Shown: positions 22,371-33,995 of the stretch, piece after piece | How the letters are laid out: every line of letters begins with the position of its first letter | Numbering within the stretch: position 1 is the stretch's first letter | From: Dysidea avara | Lineage: Eukaryota; Porifera; Demospongiae; Dictyoceratida; Dysideidae | DNA: 64,000 nt | Assembly (NCBI RefSeq): GCF_963678975.1 | Contig: NC_089272.1 | Coordinates: 25,423,471-25,487,470 of the forward strand | Direction of reading: 5' to 3' | The notes under the pieces: model-generated | The model's input: only the letters and a program-made list of their open reading frames with translations | Database searches by the model: none | Told to the model about the DNA's origin: nothing | Made by a program: the position numbers and the translations under genes

Positions 22371-23294
22371 GTATTTTCTGAGGCCACCATCTGACCCTGA
22401 TGTGAAGTCATATGTGGATAACCTGATAGAGGTTCTTCTGCAACAAAAGGAAACATGCAGTGATATTATTCAGAAGTTTATGGTACTACAGCTGACTCAA
22501 TGTCACATGCCATTAAGGAGAAGATTGCTTGCCGTTTAGTGCCCAAGAAAATGGTACGTGATGCACTGTCAGCCAGAAAAAGCTATGTTGGCAATCTTTT
22601 AAAGACCCTTTGAAAAATTAATGCCATCCAAATTGTAAGTGAAGATGACTTGCTGCAGGGATTGCACATTATTTCTTCTGAGCCATACTTTTACGATACT
22701 GGCTACAAATCATCAGCCCTTAAACAGGTGACTATAGTTGACCACGATAAAAGGTGTCTAGTTACCAAGGAAAAATGTCCAGAAGTAAATGAGTGTGCTT
22801 TGTATGACATGGCAATTCCTGTGGATGAGAAAGGACGTTGTGTTTTGTCTGAGACAGTTGGCGAAGAAAGAACCAGTGATGATCGTCCTAAAAACTGGAA
22901 ATGTTGTGAATTGTGCAAGGCATTGACAGATCAGGAAATTGATGAAATATTGAATATCAAAAAAGTATTTGAAAGACCCTTGGAAGAAATCAGGGCTTTC
23001 CTTCATGAAATTGATTCTGGATGCCAACATGGTCATTACAACAAGGTCATACAAAGTAAAAACTATGGTGAATGTATTCAAGAAGAAAAAGAAATTATGG
23101 GACATCCCATCCAGTGTGCTGCTGGAATGTGTGAAAGCCCTCTTAGGCTACTACGACAGGCTGCAGTACACCACTCAGTGATTCGAAATCTTCCTGTGAA
23201 CATATATAATGCTCGCACTAGCAGCAAGCTTATTGACCAGATTGATACGGGATTTTGTTCTGGAAACATTGAAGATGTTAAGGAAGCAATTTAA
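22371..23294 (+). pseudogene. Helitron middle region
   Basis: After the intron the frame continues with YFLRPPSDPDVKSYVDNL, then shifts by one near 22480 and again near 22610 before the longest block, 22650-23294. That block has paired cysteines (DHDKRCLVTKEKCPEVNECALYD and NWKCCELCKALTDQE) and ends MCESPLRLLRQAAVHH-NLPVNIYNARTSSKLIDQID. These fit the region between the N-terminal repeats and the DUF6570-like segment in invertebrate Helitrons. I do not know its function; the cysteines suggest zinc binding. Confidence 0.6.
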
Positions 23295-24474
23295 TGTGAA
23301 ATTTTGTCTGACCTTTTGATTGAAAAAGTGCCAGATTATGAATCCTCTGAAGTGTCATCAACACCTTCTTGTGACGAAGACACAGAGACAGCATTGCAAG
23401 TGAAATATGCTAACACAATATGTGAGTATGAGAAAAACTCCTAGATGATCCTGAGTTTGCATGTTGCTCATGTGAGCGTTTACACTTGAAAGAAATGTAA
23501 CCACATTCAAATTTTATGACGAAAAGTTTAGCTCAGATATTTAGAATGATCTCAAAGATTATCTCGTTCAGAATGATCCTACTGTAGTTTATAAGTCATT
23601 GTATGTCTGTGAATATTGTCGCAAATCCCTAAACAGCAACAAAATGCCTTCTCACTGTGTGCTCAATGGGATATACACTATTTCAGTTCCAGATGAATTA
23701 GCCAAGCTAAATAAACTGGAAACACAGTTAATTCAACGTGCTAAATGTTTCCAGACTGTGGTGAGGTTAGGGACTTATACTGGAAAAGTTCCCATTTACA
23801 ATGCCCTCAAAGCTGCTAAAGGCACTATGTTTTTTCTGCCACTAGATTTGCAGAATACCTTGGAAAGATTGGATGAAGCAGGTTACATAAGCGACTCCAC
23901 TATTGATAAATTGGTTGGCTTACCTGATCCAGAAATGTAAATCATCATTGATAGCCGTCCAACTAAGGACAAAAATTTGTCTGGCAGAGTTTAGTTGATG
24001 TGCCATGTGTCAAACTTGCCGCACAGAAATTACAGGAAACTAACTGGCTATATGGATCAATTGACTTAGCATGTATTGATGATGCAGCAAAGAAAACTGT
24101 TGATGCAGCAAAGGTGGTAGATAGTGTTGATGCAGCTGAAAAGACTATGGGTATTGTCAATGATGTAACTAGTAGTGTCATAAAAAAGGCTTCAGATGAA
24201 GATGTGGCTGGACTGCAAGCTTATACTGTACGATCAATGGACCAAGATCTACCTACAGGTAAAGACATTCAGCATTACAAATTGCTTACAGCCCATGAAC
24301 TTCCAATGGATAATCGTTTGCACTTTCTTGATGTACTGTGTTTTTCCACACTATTTCCTAATGTCATTTTGGTGAATTGCACCCACGTGTTGAGAAACTA
24401 ACATTTCCTGAATATGTGAAATCTAGGCTGTTGAATAAGGACTCAAGATATAGAAAAAAAATGCAGAAATCGTA
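23295..24474 (+). pseudogene. Helitron DUF6570-like region and link to Rep
   Basis: At 23599-23940: YVCEYCRKSLNSNKMPSHCV, then QLIQRAKCFQTVVRLGTYTG and KGTMFFLPL. This cysteine pair plus N-K-M-P and the Q-R-A-K-x-F-Q-T-V-x-R-L-G motif are the DUF6570-like landmarks that precede Helitron Rep domains. A second block at 24000-24401 contains EDVAGLQAYTVRSMDQ and NRLHFLDVLCFSTLFP. From about 24400 the frame shifts and reads LLNKDSRYRKK up to the S insertion at 24474. 23295-23598 is frame-broken but recognisable. Confidence 0.7.
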
Positions 24475-25254
24475 TCAAGACACACGGTAGTGTGTCGTGC
24501 GGCCCAAGAGGCTGGCGCAACACCCGTGAGTATATTGACAGGAAAAAGAAAATACAATTTTCGCACCTCCGTAGCTCTGTGCTGCCTTGGTGAAACAAGA
24601 CGATTTTTGCTGTGGACACTCCCTCCAACTTCAGCACTCCACATTCCAAATTTGAGTGAAATTGCTTTAAGCGTTCCCGAGATATGCGACTTCAAAAAAT
24701 TGGCTTAGTTTCTTCGTTTTTTTTTTCTTCCTCTTGTCGCACACTTACAAAAACTGCTATAAAACGCGAACGCAATATCCGATTGCCTTGATATTTCGCA
24801 CACAGAAGGGGGGTATAAAGGCGCATCTCGGTACCAACTTTGGTTAGAATACGATACACAAGAAAGGAGTTATGATCGATTATTCACGAAAATTAACACA
24901 AATATGTTGTCACGCCTACAGGGTAAACCGCGTATGGGAAGAAGCTGAAAATCAGTGGGTGAATGGGTTAACTATTGAATCTCAAACCTTTTGCGGTTTG
25001 AAAGAAATCGAGCCAAAAACCAGGAAGATAACCAACAGTGTGTAACAATTATGCAATCAAGATTAGCTAATAAAAAACGACTGCTTGCCACGCCTACCAG
25101 ATAAATTGCTTGGGCTAATGTTTTGAAATTTGTTTTACAGATGGAGTAATTATCTTAGAAAGGCTCTTCAATGGTGTAGAAGAATCAGACTTAAAGGTAC
25201 GGAGTTATAACACGAAATCCAACTTGGTGCAGCAAGTGCGAGATCGAGATACTC

Positions 25255-26850
25255 TAATAGAGCAGTCATCCTAATAGAGCAGTCACCCTGAAGAGAATTC
25301 AAGAGATCAGCTAGAAACAAGTAACCTGTATAGAGATCAGCTACAAACAAGTCACCCTGTAGAGAGATCAGCTGGAAGAAGTTTCCTTGTACAGGGTTCA
25401 GCTACAAACAATACACCCTGTAGAAAGATCAGCTAGAAGAAGTCAGCTAGAAGAAGTCAGCTTGTAGAGAGTTCAGTTACAAAGAAATCATCATGTAGAG
25501 AGTTCAGCTGCAAACAAATCACCTGTAGAGAGTTCAGCTACAAAGAAACCATCATGTAGAGAGTTCAGCTGCAAACAAATCACCCCGTAGAAAGATCAGC
25601 TAGAAGAAGTCACCTTGTAGATAGTTCAGCTACAAAGAAACCATCATGTAGAGAGTTCAGCTGCAAACAAATCACCTGTAGAGAGTTCAGCTACAAACAA
25701 ATCTCCCTGTAGAGAGATCACTAGAAGAAGTTTCCTTGTAGAGACATAAGCTAAAGAAGTTACCTTGTAGAGAGTTCAGCTACAGAGAAACCATCATGTA
25801 GAGAGTCCAGCTGCAAACAAATCACCAGTAGAGAGTTCAGCTACAAACAAATCATGCTGTAGAGAGATCAGCTAGAACCTTGTAGATAGTTCAGCTACAA
25901 AGAAACCATCGTGTAGAGAGTTCAGCTGCAAACAAATCACCTGTAGAGAGTTCAGCTACAAACAAATCTCCCTGTAGAGAGATCAGCTAAAAGAAATTAC
26001 CTTGTAGAGAGTACAGCTATAAAGAAACCACCATGTAGAGAGTTCAGCTGCAAAGAAATCACCCTGTAGAAAATTCAGCCACAAACAAATTGCCCTGTAG
26101 AAAGATCAGTTAGAAGAAGTTACCTTGTAGAGAGTTCAGCTACAAAGAAACCAGCATGTAGAGAGTTCAGCTACAAGCTAGTAACCTTGTAGAGACATCA
26201 GCTAAAAGAAGTTACCTTGTAGAGAGTTCAGCTACAAAGAAACCATCATGTAGAGAGTTCAGCTGCAAACAAATCTCCCTGTAAAGAGATCAGCTAAAAG
26301 AAATTACCTTGTAGAGAGTACAGCTACAAAGAAACCACGATGTAGAGAGTTCAGCTGCAAAGAAATTACCCTGTAGAAAATTCAGCCACAAACAAATTGC
26401 CCTGTAGAAAGATCAGTTAGAAGAAGTTACTTTGTAGAGAGTTCAGCTACAAAAAAACCATTCTGTAAAGAGCTCAGCTGCAAACAAACCGCCTGCACAG
26501 AATTCAGCTACAAACAATTCAGAGATTAGCTAGAAGAAATTACCTGTTAGATAGTTACCTAGTAGATAGTTCAGCTACAAACAAATCTCCCCGTAGAGAG
26601 ATCAGCTATAGAAGAAATTACCTTGTAGAGAGTTCAGCTACAAAGAAACCACCCTGTAGAAAATTCAGCCACAAACAAATTGCCCTGTAGAAAGATCAGT
26701 TAGAAGAAGTTACTTTGTAGAGAGTTCAGCTACAAAAAAACCATTCTGTAAAGAGCTCAGCTGCAAACAAATCACCTGTACAGAATTGAACTACAAACAA
26801 TTCACCCTGTAGAGAGAGAGCATCTAGAAGAAGTCACCTTGTAGAGTATT
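25255..26850 (+). repeat. 30-31 bp satellite array of S copy 3
   Basis: GTAGAGAGTTCAGCTGCAAA and GTAGAGAGATCAGCTAGAAG monomers, more diverged than in copy 1, with a four-monomer pattern (AAGAAACCATCATG, GCAAACAAATCACC, ACAAACAAATCTCCCT, AAAAGAAATTACCTT) recurring several times. One block of about 180 bp (26070-26260 and 26380-26470, 26660-26760) recurs almost unchanged. Confidence 0.85.
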
Positions 26851-26999
26851 CAGACCACCATGGAGATTTCTATATAATTCGTACATTTACTGATAAAATA
26901 TTTAAAGTACATCCACTTCATCTTTTCTTCTTCCTGTGGAAAAGAAAAAAATTATAGGTTAAAAAAGCCGGCGGGTATACAAATACAAAAAGAAATGAA

Positions 27000-27328
27000 A
27001 TCTAATCCAAAACAGCCAAGCTGTAAAAAAAGAGTGTGGCCCTGAGAAAGGCTATGGTGAAAAGATGTGAAATCCAAGATGGCGGCCAAGAAATGGCTGT
27101 GATGGTAGGTTAATGGTAAAAATTTTAATAATGACAATTCAGGTGAATTTTGTGCCAATTGACCAAGCGGCACCAAAATTCACCTGAATTGTCGTTATTA
27201 AAATTTTTACCATTAACCTACTATCACAGCCATTTCTTGGCCGCCACCTTGGATTTCACATCTTTTTTCACCATAGCCTTTCTCAGGGCCGCACTCTTTT
27301 TTTACAGCTTGGCTGTTTTGGATTAGAT
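27000..27328. repeat. Complete 330 bp foldback, copy 2
   Basis: ATCTAATCCAAAACAGCC to GGCTGTTTTGGATTAGAT, arms of about 155 bp, loop CCAATTGACCAAGCGG. It forms the right end of S copy 3. Confidence 0.85.
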
Positions 27329-27331
27329 TGT

Positions 27332-28052
27332 ATTATCTCTGGCAAAAAGAGCTTCGAGAGCTTTCAGCTGGAATTTATAATGTCTTGAGTTCCTGTGGTA
27401 GAAGAGATCTAACTGTTAAACAGTTTCTGGACAATATTAACAGGTGTGATGTTTCTACTGAAGCAAGCCTTTTGTTTTCTAATCTGTTAAAGGTATGAAA
27501 CAATTTTGGTACTTGAGAAAATACTGATGTAATGGCAATGATTCGTGAATATGGGTCTCCAACTTTGTTTATGACTTTTTCATGTGCGGAGTATGATTCC
27601 CCTGAAATTGTACGTTACCTGCACAAAGCGAATGAAGTTCCACCTAAGTATCCAATACCAAAAGTTAAGTTTGCACTGAGGATCCGATTTCTGTATCACG
27701 AAAATTTAGCCAAAAGTTTCATGACTTCTTTTCGACCTTTATTGTGAAAGGGAAAGTACTCGGAAAAGTTTCACATTTCTTCTGGAAAAAGGAGTATTGA
27801 AGCAGAGGTGCTCCGCACTACCATGTTATAGTGTGGATTGAAGATGCACCAGTGATAGGCAGGGATGCACCTGAAGATGTAATCAAATGGATCAAGAGCA
27901 GAATCTGTTGCAAGATTCTTGACGAAAAGGCAAACCCTGAACTTTATCGGTTGGTGACAAAATACCAGCTCCATAAATGCTCTAATTACTGCAAAAGGAA
28001 GAGTAAATATGGAACAGCTTACATCACTAAATGCAAGTTTGGTTTCCCATGA
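27332..28052 (+). pseudogene. Helitron Rep domain, first part with HUH motif
   Basis: Blocks: YYLWQKELRELSAGIYNVL (from 27332), REYGSPTLFMTFSCAEYDSP (27544), then after a shift RGAPHYHVIVWIEDAPVIG (about 27805-27860). HYH followed by four hydrophobic residues is the metal-binding HUH motif of rolling-circle Rep nucleases. Next, CNYCKRKSKYG-like cysteines (HKCSNYCKRK) form the usual zinc-finger-like segment. One stop near 27500, a frameshift after 27747 and a TGA at 28052 inactivate it. Confidence 0.85.
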
Positions 28053-28094
28053 GAAGTTAGCGAGGAAGGAGAACTAAAATGTATAGATGATAGC

Positions 28095-28877
28095 TTGAAA
28101 TCAAAGAGCAAAATATATGCCCTCCCAAGATCTGAAAACGAAGTGAGGGTAAATGATTATAATCCACTTCTGTTACTGCTGTGGAAGGCCAACATGGATA
28201 TTCAGTTTATTTCAGAGTCATCTTTAGCTCTTGCACAATATGTGACTGGCTATATTACCAAGGCTGAGAAGAGTCACATGCAAGAAATATGGGAAGAAAT
28301 TTGTGATGATGACTCGCTCTATAAAAGGCTGTACAAATTTGGTATTAAATCACTTCGTACTCGAGAATGTGGACTTTATGAAGCTTCTGATTTACTGTTA
28401 GGGGACCATTTATGTGAAAAGTCAGACACTGTTCAGTTTGTGTCTACTGACATGCCTCACAAAAGGAGAAGGAGAGTCAAAAAGCACAAAGAGCTTAAGG
28501 AGATGTTAGAGATAGATCCAGATAGTGATACACTTTTTGAACAAAACTTGCTGGATGACTTTTATCCTAAATGACCTGAAGCTCTCAAAGACGTGTGTCT
28601 GTATGACTTTGTAAAGTTCTATGTCAAAACTGATACAGATGCAAGTGGAAACAGGCAGTACAGAAAGTTAATGAAGCCAAAAATTGTAAATCACAAATTA
28701 TTTGATCCAAACAAACCCGAGCAGCGAGAAGACTATTTCTATACTCTCTTGTTGTTGTTTGTGCCATTCACTGTTAAATCTGATTTCATTGAAGAAGGCC
28801 AAACAGCTGAAGAGGCTTTCAATCAATTCTTAGGAACATGTGAAAGTTTGAAAGATCATCATGAAAGCCTACAATGA
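28095..28877 (+). pseudogene. Helitron Rep domain, second part with Tyr motif
   Basis: Contains SEVR-like SENEVRVNDYNPLLLLLWKA, then AQYVTGYITKAEKSHMQEIW (about 28233-28290), in which two Tyr four apart followed by Lys are the catalytic Tyr motif of Helitron Rep. Next RSLRTRECGLYEASDLLLGDH, then at 28593-28877 VCLYDFVKFYV and HKLFDPNKPEQREDYFYTLL. A single stop (28572) separates two in-frame or near-frame parts. It links Rep to the helicase. Confidence 0.8.
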
Positions 28878-30494
28878 ATGCTAGAAGCACAATCAAAAAT
28901 TAAAAGAATTGATGAAGCTAGAAAAGAACAAGAGGGTGAGCATGATGCTGAAGAAGGTGACAATGAACATGAGGAATGTGTTAAATTGGTTGGCGAAGCA
29001 GAAGCAGCTATGCATGATGTTCAGGATATGGAGGATAATGCTTCCAACCATTTAGACTTGGAGCAACGCATTGAAATGTTAAATGAAGATCAGAAACATG
29101 TGTTTGGCAAGATCGTAGAACAGTTGAATCATCAACATGAGCATGATACTGGAAAATGTAAATGTGAGAAACTTAAGCCATTGCAGATGTTTGTATCTGG
29201 TGTTGGTGGTACTGGTAAATCCTTTTTGATTGAAACTATCAGAAGCCAAGTTAAACAAATCTGGAAGGATGATTTTGCCAATGATGCAACTTGTGCCGTG
29301 GCAACTTCTACTGGCTTGGCCACGTACAATGTTGGAGGTGTCACTTGTCATAGGCTGTTTCAACTGCCCATTGAACACGAAGGTAAAACTGCAGGCTACT
29401 GGCATTTGTCTAACGATGCACAAAAGATTATGCGTGCACTCAAGCTGATAATAATTGATGAGGTGTTAATGCTGTCCAACTTAAATCTAGCTTATATCCA
29501 TTTGAGACTGCAGGAAATATTTGGTGGAACAGAATGGTTTTGTGGAGTCAACATATTATTTGTTGGTGATATATTGCAGCTACCTCCAGTGAATGGCAAT
29601 CCAGTATTCTCCAAGTTGACCAATACTCTTGTTGCTAACAAAATTGGTTGCGGGCATGCTGTTAACATCTGGCAGAAGACACTTGTCTATGATGAGCTAA
29701 TCATAAATGAACGCCAGAAGAAGGATGGGCAGTATGTACAGATTTTAGATGAAATTTGCCATGGATATGTCTCAGAAAATACCACAAAATGTCTATTAGA
29801 AAGAGTCATTGATGGAAAAATTGTTGATAAGTTCAAAGAACTACGTATGTGAGAAGAGCCATTCTCCTGTGTGTTTGTTTCCAACAAGAAAGGCTTGTAG
29901 TGATTTCAATGCTGACATGCTGAGTACTTTAGACAACAAAATATGCAAGCTCAATTGTGTGGATGAAATTGATGAGACAACTAGCTCACGTAAGTGGGAT
30001 AAAACAGCTGCTGAGAAACTGAAAATGCTAAACAAGGATTGCAACATGACAGCAGGTTTGGAAGCAGAACTATCCATTGCTGTTGGTTGCCGAGTAATGC
30101 TTCGACGCAACATTGATACAAAGCATGGACTTGTTAATGGTGCTCTAGGAACAGTCACATCCATTGCTGCTCATACTGTCATTGTGAAATTTGATCATAT
30201 TGAGGAGCTTTATCCCATTGAATGAGTCAGAAGTAAGTTTATGCTATTGAAAAATTTTATGTGTACAGAAAACAGTTCCCCCTGACAGTGGCTTATACAA
30301 TCACAGTACATAAGTGTCAAGGGCTCTCACTGGATTGTGCAATCGTGGACCTATCCCAAAAAGTGTTTTGTGCTGGAATGGCTTATGTGGCAGTATCCAG
30401 GGTAAGATCACTTGATGGCCTATACTTGACATTGTTTGATCCAGCATCAATTATTGTGAACAATGATTGCCTCAAGGAAGTCAATCGACTATGA
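28878..30494 (+). pseudogene. Helitron PIF1-type helicase domain
   Basis: A 5'-3' helicase of superfamily 1B. Visible motifs: Walker A GVGGTGKSFLIE (near 29200), TSTGLATYNVGGVTCHRLF, Walker B LIIIDEVLML (near 29445), GDILQLPPVNGNPVF, then after frameshifts at about 29840 and 30225: GCRVMLRRNIDTKHGLVNGA, TITVHKCQGLSLDCAIVDL and AYVAVSRVRSLDGLYL. Usual DEVSML is DEVLML. The first block of 324 codons is intact; two shifts break the rest. It would unwind DNA during rolling-circle transposition. Confidence 0.9.
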
Positions 30495-30518
30495 GGTTGC
30501 TTCCGAAATGATCTTCCT

Positions 30519-31323
30519 TTGTATGAAATTACTGAGCAAAGGAAGCCAACAATAAAAAGAAAGTTGGATGATGCCTTTAATGAAATAGCCCCACCAATGA
30601 AAAAATCTTCTAAAAGCAAGCCGACTAAGAGACCATTGTCTGATGATGCGATCAAGAGTCATTCAAAAAAGACTGCATGTATCCCATCAACCAGTTCATC
30701 ATCACATGGTGAGGAGTGTGTAATTACTGCTGTTCACAGGTCAGCAGTACCACAAACTGAATGGAAAGACTACAGGTACTACCCTATTGATACAGAGTGG
30801 CAAAGACAGAAGTGCACACAATTGGGATTACCTTTTGTGAAAGTGTTTAACAGGCAAGATGGAAGGCCAGATCTTGTATTGACTCGGCCTGATCTACGTT
30901 CAATAAAGAAAATCAGGTGACGGAAATTGTCTTTTCAGGGCATTATCATACATTATCACTGGCTCTGAAGACCAGCACTCGGGAATACAATGTGCAATTA
31001 CTGCCCACATGTTGTCTATACCTGAACTACTAACTGGTCTTGGGGCTGATGGTAGGGAGAACTACTTAGAATACTATAATGGTTGTTGAGCAGTACCTAG
31101 AATGGCTGATAGTGGAACATGGGGTACTGACTTTGAAATGTCAGTGCTTGCTCATATATTGCAAACAGTTGTCTACTCCTACAATGCAACTGGTGGGTAT
31201 TGGATTGCTTGCTTTCCAAACAGCATTGATAAAACCATCCCTGAGGATGTACATGTAAAATCTATGTATGTACATCATACAGGAAACCATTTTGATGTGG
31301 TCACATCTATACGAAGAAGATAA
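30519..31323 (+). pseudogene. Helitron C-terminal OTU-like cysteine protease domain
   Basis: After a basic linker (KRKLDDAFNEIAPPMKKSSK) the text PIDTEWQRQKCTQLGL leads to a shifted frame with GDGNCLFRALSYIITGSEDQ at about 30917, the Asp-Gly-Asn-Cys catalytic segment of OTU proteases. One stop near 31088 follows, then WGTDFEMSVLAHILQT and finally HTGNHFDVVTS with the catalytic His (31270-31310). OTU domains are known in some Helitron groups, where they may act on ubiquitin; the role in transposition is unclear. Confidence 0.8.
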
Positions 31324-31705
31324 TGATGGTATGCTTTAATTTACTCACTTCTTATCTGTTTATATATCCTTTCTAGGTTGTCAATCATTGATTATTAATG
31401 TGTTTTCAACATATGTGACCTGGTGAAGCATGTAATCAATTTGGTGGGGTGTTAGAAACACAATAGACTCCATATCCGTTGGATGCTCATCACATGTGTA
31501 ATATTTCTATGCAAAGCCAGTCACTCAACAACTACTGAGATAAGTAATCCTGTTCTGTTCATTGTTATTGAGACAGGAAACCAACTCTAAATGGTGACTG
31601 CCGTGGTAACATGGTTTTCTGTGTGGGCTTACAACTATTGTGTGTGATACAGTATGTATAGAGCTGTATTGTAGCTTCTGTTGACCAACTAATCAGTCTT
31701 TATTA
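31324..31705. other. Helitron 3' flank, no gene recognised
   Basis: AT-rich sequence after the OTU stop. It may contain the Helitron 3' end, but I cannot identify a hairpin plus CTRR. Confidence 0.35.
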
Positions 31706-31710
31706 ACATT

Positions 31711-32035
31711 TCAGTACTCAGCCAGTGGTGAGACATGTAGTCTAACTGGTAGTGCTGAAATTTGTGACAATCAACTCCACCAGTAGTAGGAGTGTGCCCT
31801 AACTGGGAGTATGTAACCACACAAAACTGGATTGTTCTCAGGTGTGCACGGCCAGTGGTGGAACATGTGGCCTAACTGGGAGCACTTGTATACCACATGT
31901 AAAAGGTACTCGGCCAATGGTAGGAATGTGGTCTAACTGGGAGTACATAACCACACAAAACTGAACTGTACTCAGGTGCAGTCTGGTGTGCTCGGCCAGT
32001 GGTGGGACATGTGGCCTAACTGGGAGCACTTATAT
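31711..32035. repeat. Minisatellite, about 65-75 bp unit, dimeric pattern
   Basis: Five units built around GGCCAGTGGTGGGACATGTG and CCTAACTGGGAGCAC. Units 2 and 4 share ACATAACCACACAAAACTG-like ends, and units 3 and 5 share GAGCACTT-TAT ends, so the array is made of dimers of about 140 bp. Confidence 0.8.
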
Positions 32036-33536
32036 GAAATGAAAAGGAGGATAAGCCTTGAGTGGCTTTTATTAGTTGGTCAACACAAGTTACAGGATCA
32101 GTTACAGCACATTATTTGTGTGTGCTGTAAATGCGGGAGTGTGGAGGGAGTGTACTAACTGACCACTAAAGTTATTATAAAGTGTGCTACCAGCTTATGT
32201 GATAAAATGTTTGTGTATAGTGGTCTCTATGTTTAGAAGACATACCTCCTTCTGTTCACTGTATAGTGTGTTACAAATAGAGCTAAGCATTCGCCAATTA
32301 TTAAAAGCTTTTGAACTGTTCTCAGGTGCAGTTCAGAGTGATCCCAGCTGTATAGACAGAAAAGGTGTGCAATTGTTGGGATCACCCATACATAAGCACA
32401 CCAAGTGACCTCTACTGTTAGTACATAAATTTAATGTAAGTTGTTGGCTTAAAGTGCTAGCAGCATAATTGCATTGGAAAAACTAGAGGTCACAAAGACA
32501 TGTGCACCTGACCTGCAATTCTAAACAAATGTACGTGCCAGCAGGTCAGTTAACTGCACGTAGAGGTCTGGCCTGTTCTCAGGTTATTCATTCAATGTAT
32601 GACTTACAAACGTGCACATGCTCTGCGTGTCATACAACTGCTCATGCAGTATAGACCTCCACCTGAGACTAGGATAAAACTGCTAATACAGCTCTATTTC
32701 TGTATACAGTGGTCAGCCAGTCAGTACTTACAGTGTTGTATGAGTGTGCAGCATGCACGGGAGTGTGGAGGGAGAAGACTGGCTGACTACTGGTTATTGC
32801 TTATTGCAATCTGTTCTCAGTAACTGTAGGTGGTAGAAGGTGTCAAAGTGGCAGAATTTGAGCAATCAGCTTTACCAATGTAAGGGAATTAAGCTTGCTT
32901 GCATTTATCTCAGTTCATTTAGGGCCATCATTGTGTGGACGGTCCATGTGATCATGGAAGTGACTGGAGGTCAACCTTTGAATCAAGGCATGGTCATCAC
33001 TTATGAAGGATAACCATTGTAGTTGTTCTTGGAAATTTGCTGTCGCAGATCTGTCAGCCAATAAGTGAGTAAGCAAAACAACTTATTGATGTTCATGTGT
33101 TAATCATGCTTATTTTCAGGTGTCAAGGCCATCATAATCCTGCAATGAACATGACTAAAACAACACATATACTATTATAACATGGTGTATTTTCCATTAC
33201 ACTAAAATAAAATACAATGTATGATATTTGCAACTAAAGTGCGTAAGCTACATAAAATGTCATGGTTATAAGTCACCAAATTAAATGATAGCCTGTGTAT
33301 ATAACTTTATCTTGAAATTTTAAGCCTGCAGATTATCAGTAAACATGTAGCTCATGTAAGGGTAAGGCAGAGGAATGACAGTGGAAAGTATAATAATGTT
33401 TAAATTTAAGTGTAGCCACTCTTAATGTATACAAGTACTGTATGTAAGGAATTTTTAACTAGAGTATAAGGGTCCGTAGTACATCAATAGCTAGCCAAAA
33501 AATTATTTTACAAAAAAAGTTAACAAACAAGTATAC
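32036..33536. other. No gene recognised; loosely repeated segments
   Basis: TGTTCTCAGGT recurs (about 32320, 32575, 32810) and GGAGTGTGGAGGGAG recurs (about 32140, 32760). This could be the edge of another repeat family. The small open frames show no protein pattern. Confidence 0.35.
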
Positions 33537-33830
33537 GAAAAAATTTGGAATTTTCAACTAGAGTAGGGACAATAGCACATCAATAAAAAGTACTGAAACA
33601 AGTTGGAATAGTCCATGATATTAAATCACAGTTAAACTATAAGAAGTGTTATATCCCTACTGTGCATTTCCGTTATGGTATCTTAAGCACAGTAGGGATA
33701 TACCACTTCTTATAGTTTTACTGTGATTTAATATCGTGGACTATTCCAACTTGTTTCAGTACTTTTTATTGATACGCTATGGTCCCTACTCTAGTTCAAA
33801 ATTCCAAATTTTTTCGTATACTTGTAATTT
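33537..33830. repeat. Foldback P, copy 1
   Basis: AATTTTCAACTAGAGTAGGG, ATCAATAAAAAGTACTGAAA, GATATTAAATCACAGT and GTTATATCCCTACTGTGC pair with their complements after the loop ATTTCCGTTATGGTATCTT. About 140 bp arms. Copies at 40575, 61185 and 63456. Confidence 0.85.
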
Positions 33831-33995
33831 ATAGGAGCATGAATCAGTTATTGATTTTACAAAAAATAGCTTTTTAAACACTCTAACCTTAACCTTATAT
33901 GTGCATAAAATTTAAACAAAGTGATTTTTACTACTTTTATGTAATTCAGAACTGTGCAGCTGCATGCTTGTTTTGTTACTGTTTGTATACATAAG

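Larger units (their letters stand above)
24474..27328 (+). mobile_element. Satellite-bearing element, family S, copy 3, inserted in the Helitron
   Basis: It starts ATCAAGACACACGGTAGTGTG and ends with a complete foldback, GGCTGTTTTGGATTAGAT at 27328. Core about 24474-25250, satellite about 25255-26850, right end about 26870-26999, foldback 27000-27328. On the left the Helitron frame reads RYRKKMQKS; on the right YYLWQKELRELSAGIYN resumes from about 27332. So this copy gives the insertion limits to within a few bases. Flanks CGTAT and TGTAT allow a short target duplication (GTAT), but none is proven. Confidence 0.8.
21700..31330 (+). mobile_element. Decayed Helitron, split by an S element
   Basis: Rolling-circle transposon coding region on the plus strand in this order: Lys/His/Tyr-rich N-terminal repeats, cysteine-containing middle, DUF6570-like region, Rep nuclease with HUH motif, PIF1-type helicase, OTU-like protease. 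All parts are in the order known for invertebrate Helitrons. Frameshifts and stops occur at many points, and a 2.9 kb family S element lies between the two halves (24474-27328). I could not fix the 5'-TC and 3'-CTRR ends. It lies antisense in the presumed long intron of the FN3 gene. Confidence 0.85.

Noticed and set aside
24490-24708. Frames over the S core left end (AAQEAGA-like text seen again at 12240 and 34500)
   Set aside because: The same text recurs only because the DNA repeat recurs; stops and frames differ between copies and no start or protein family is evident.
31838-32029. 63-codon frame with RPHVPPLA repeats
   Set aside because: By-product of the minisatellite dimers.
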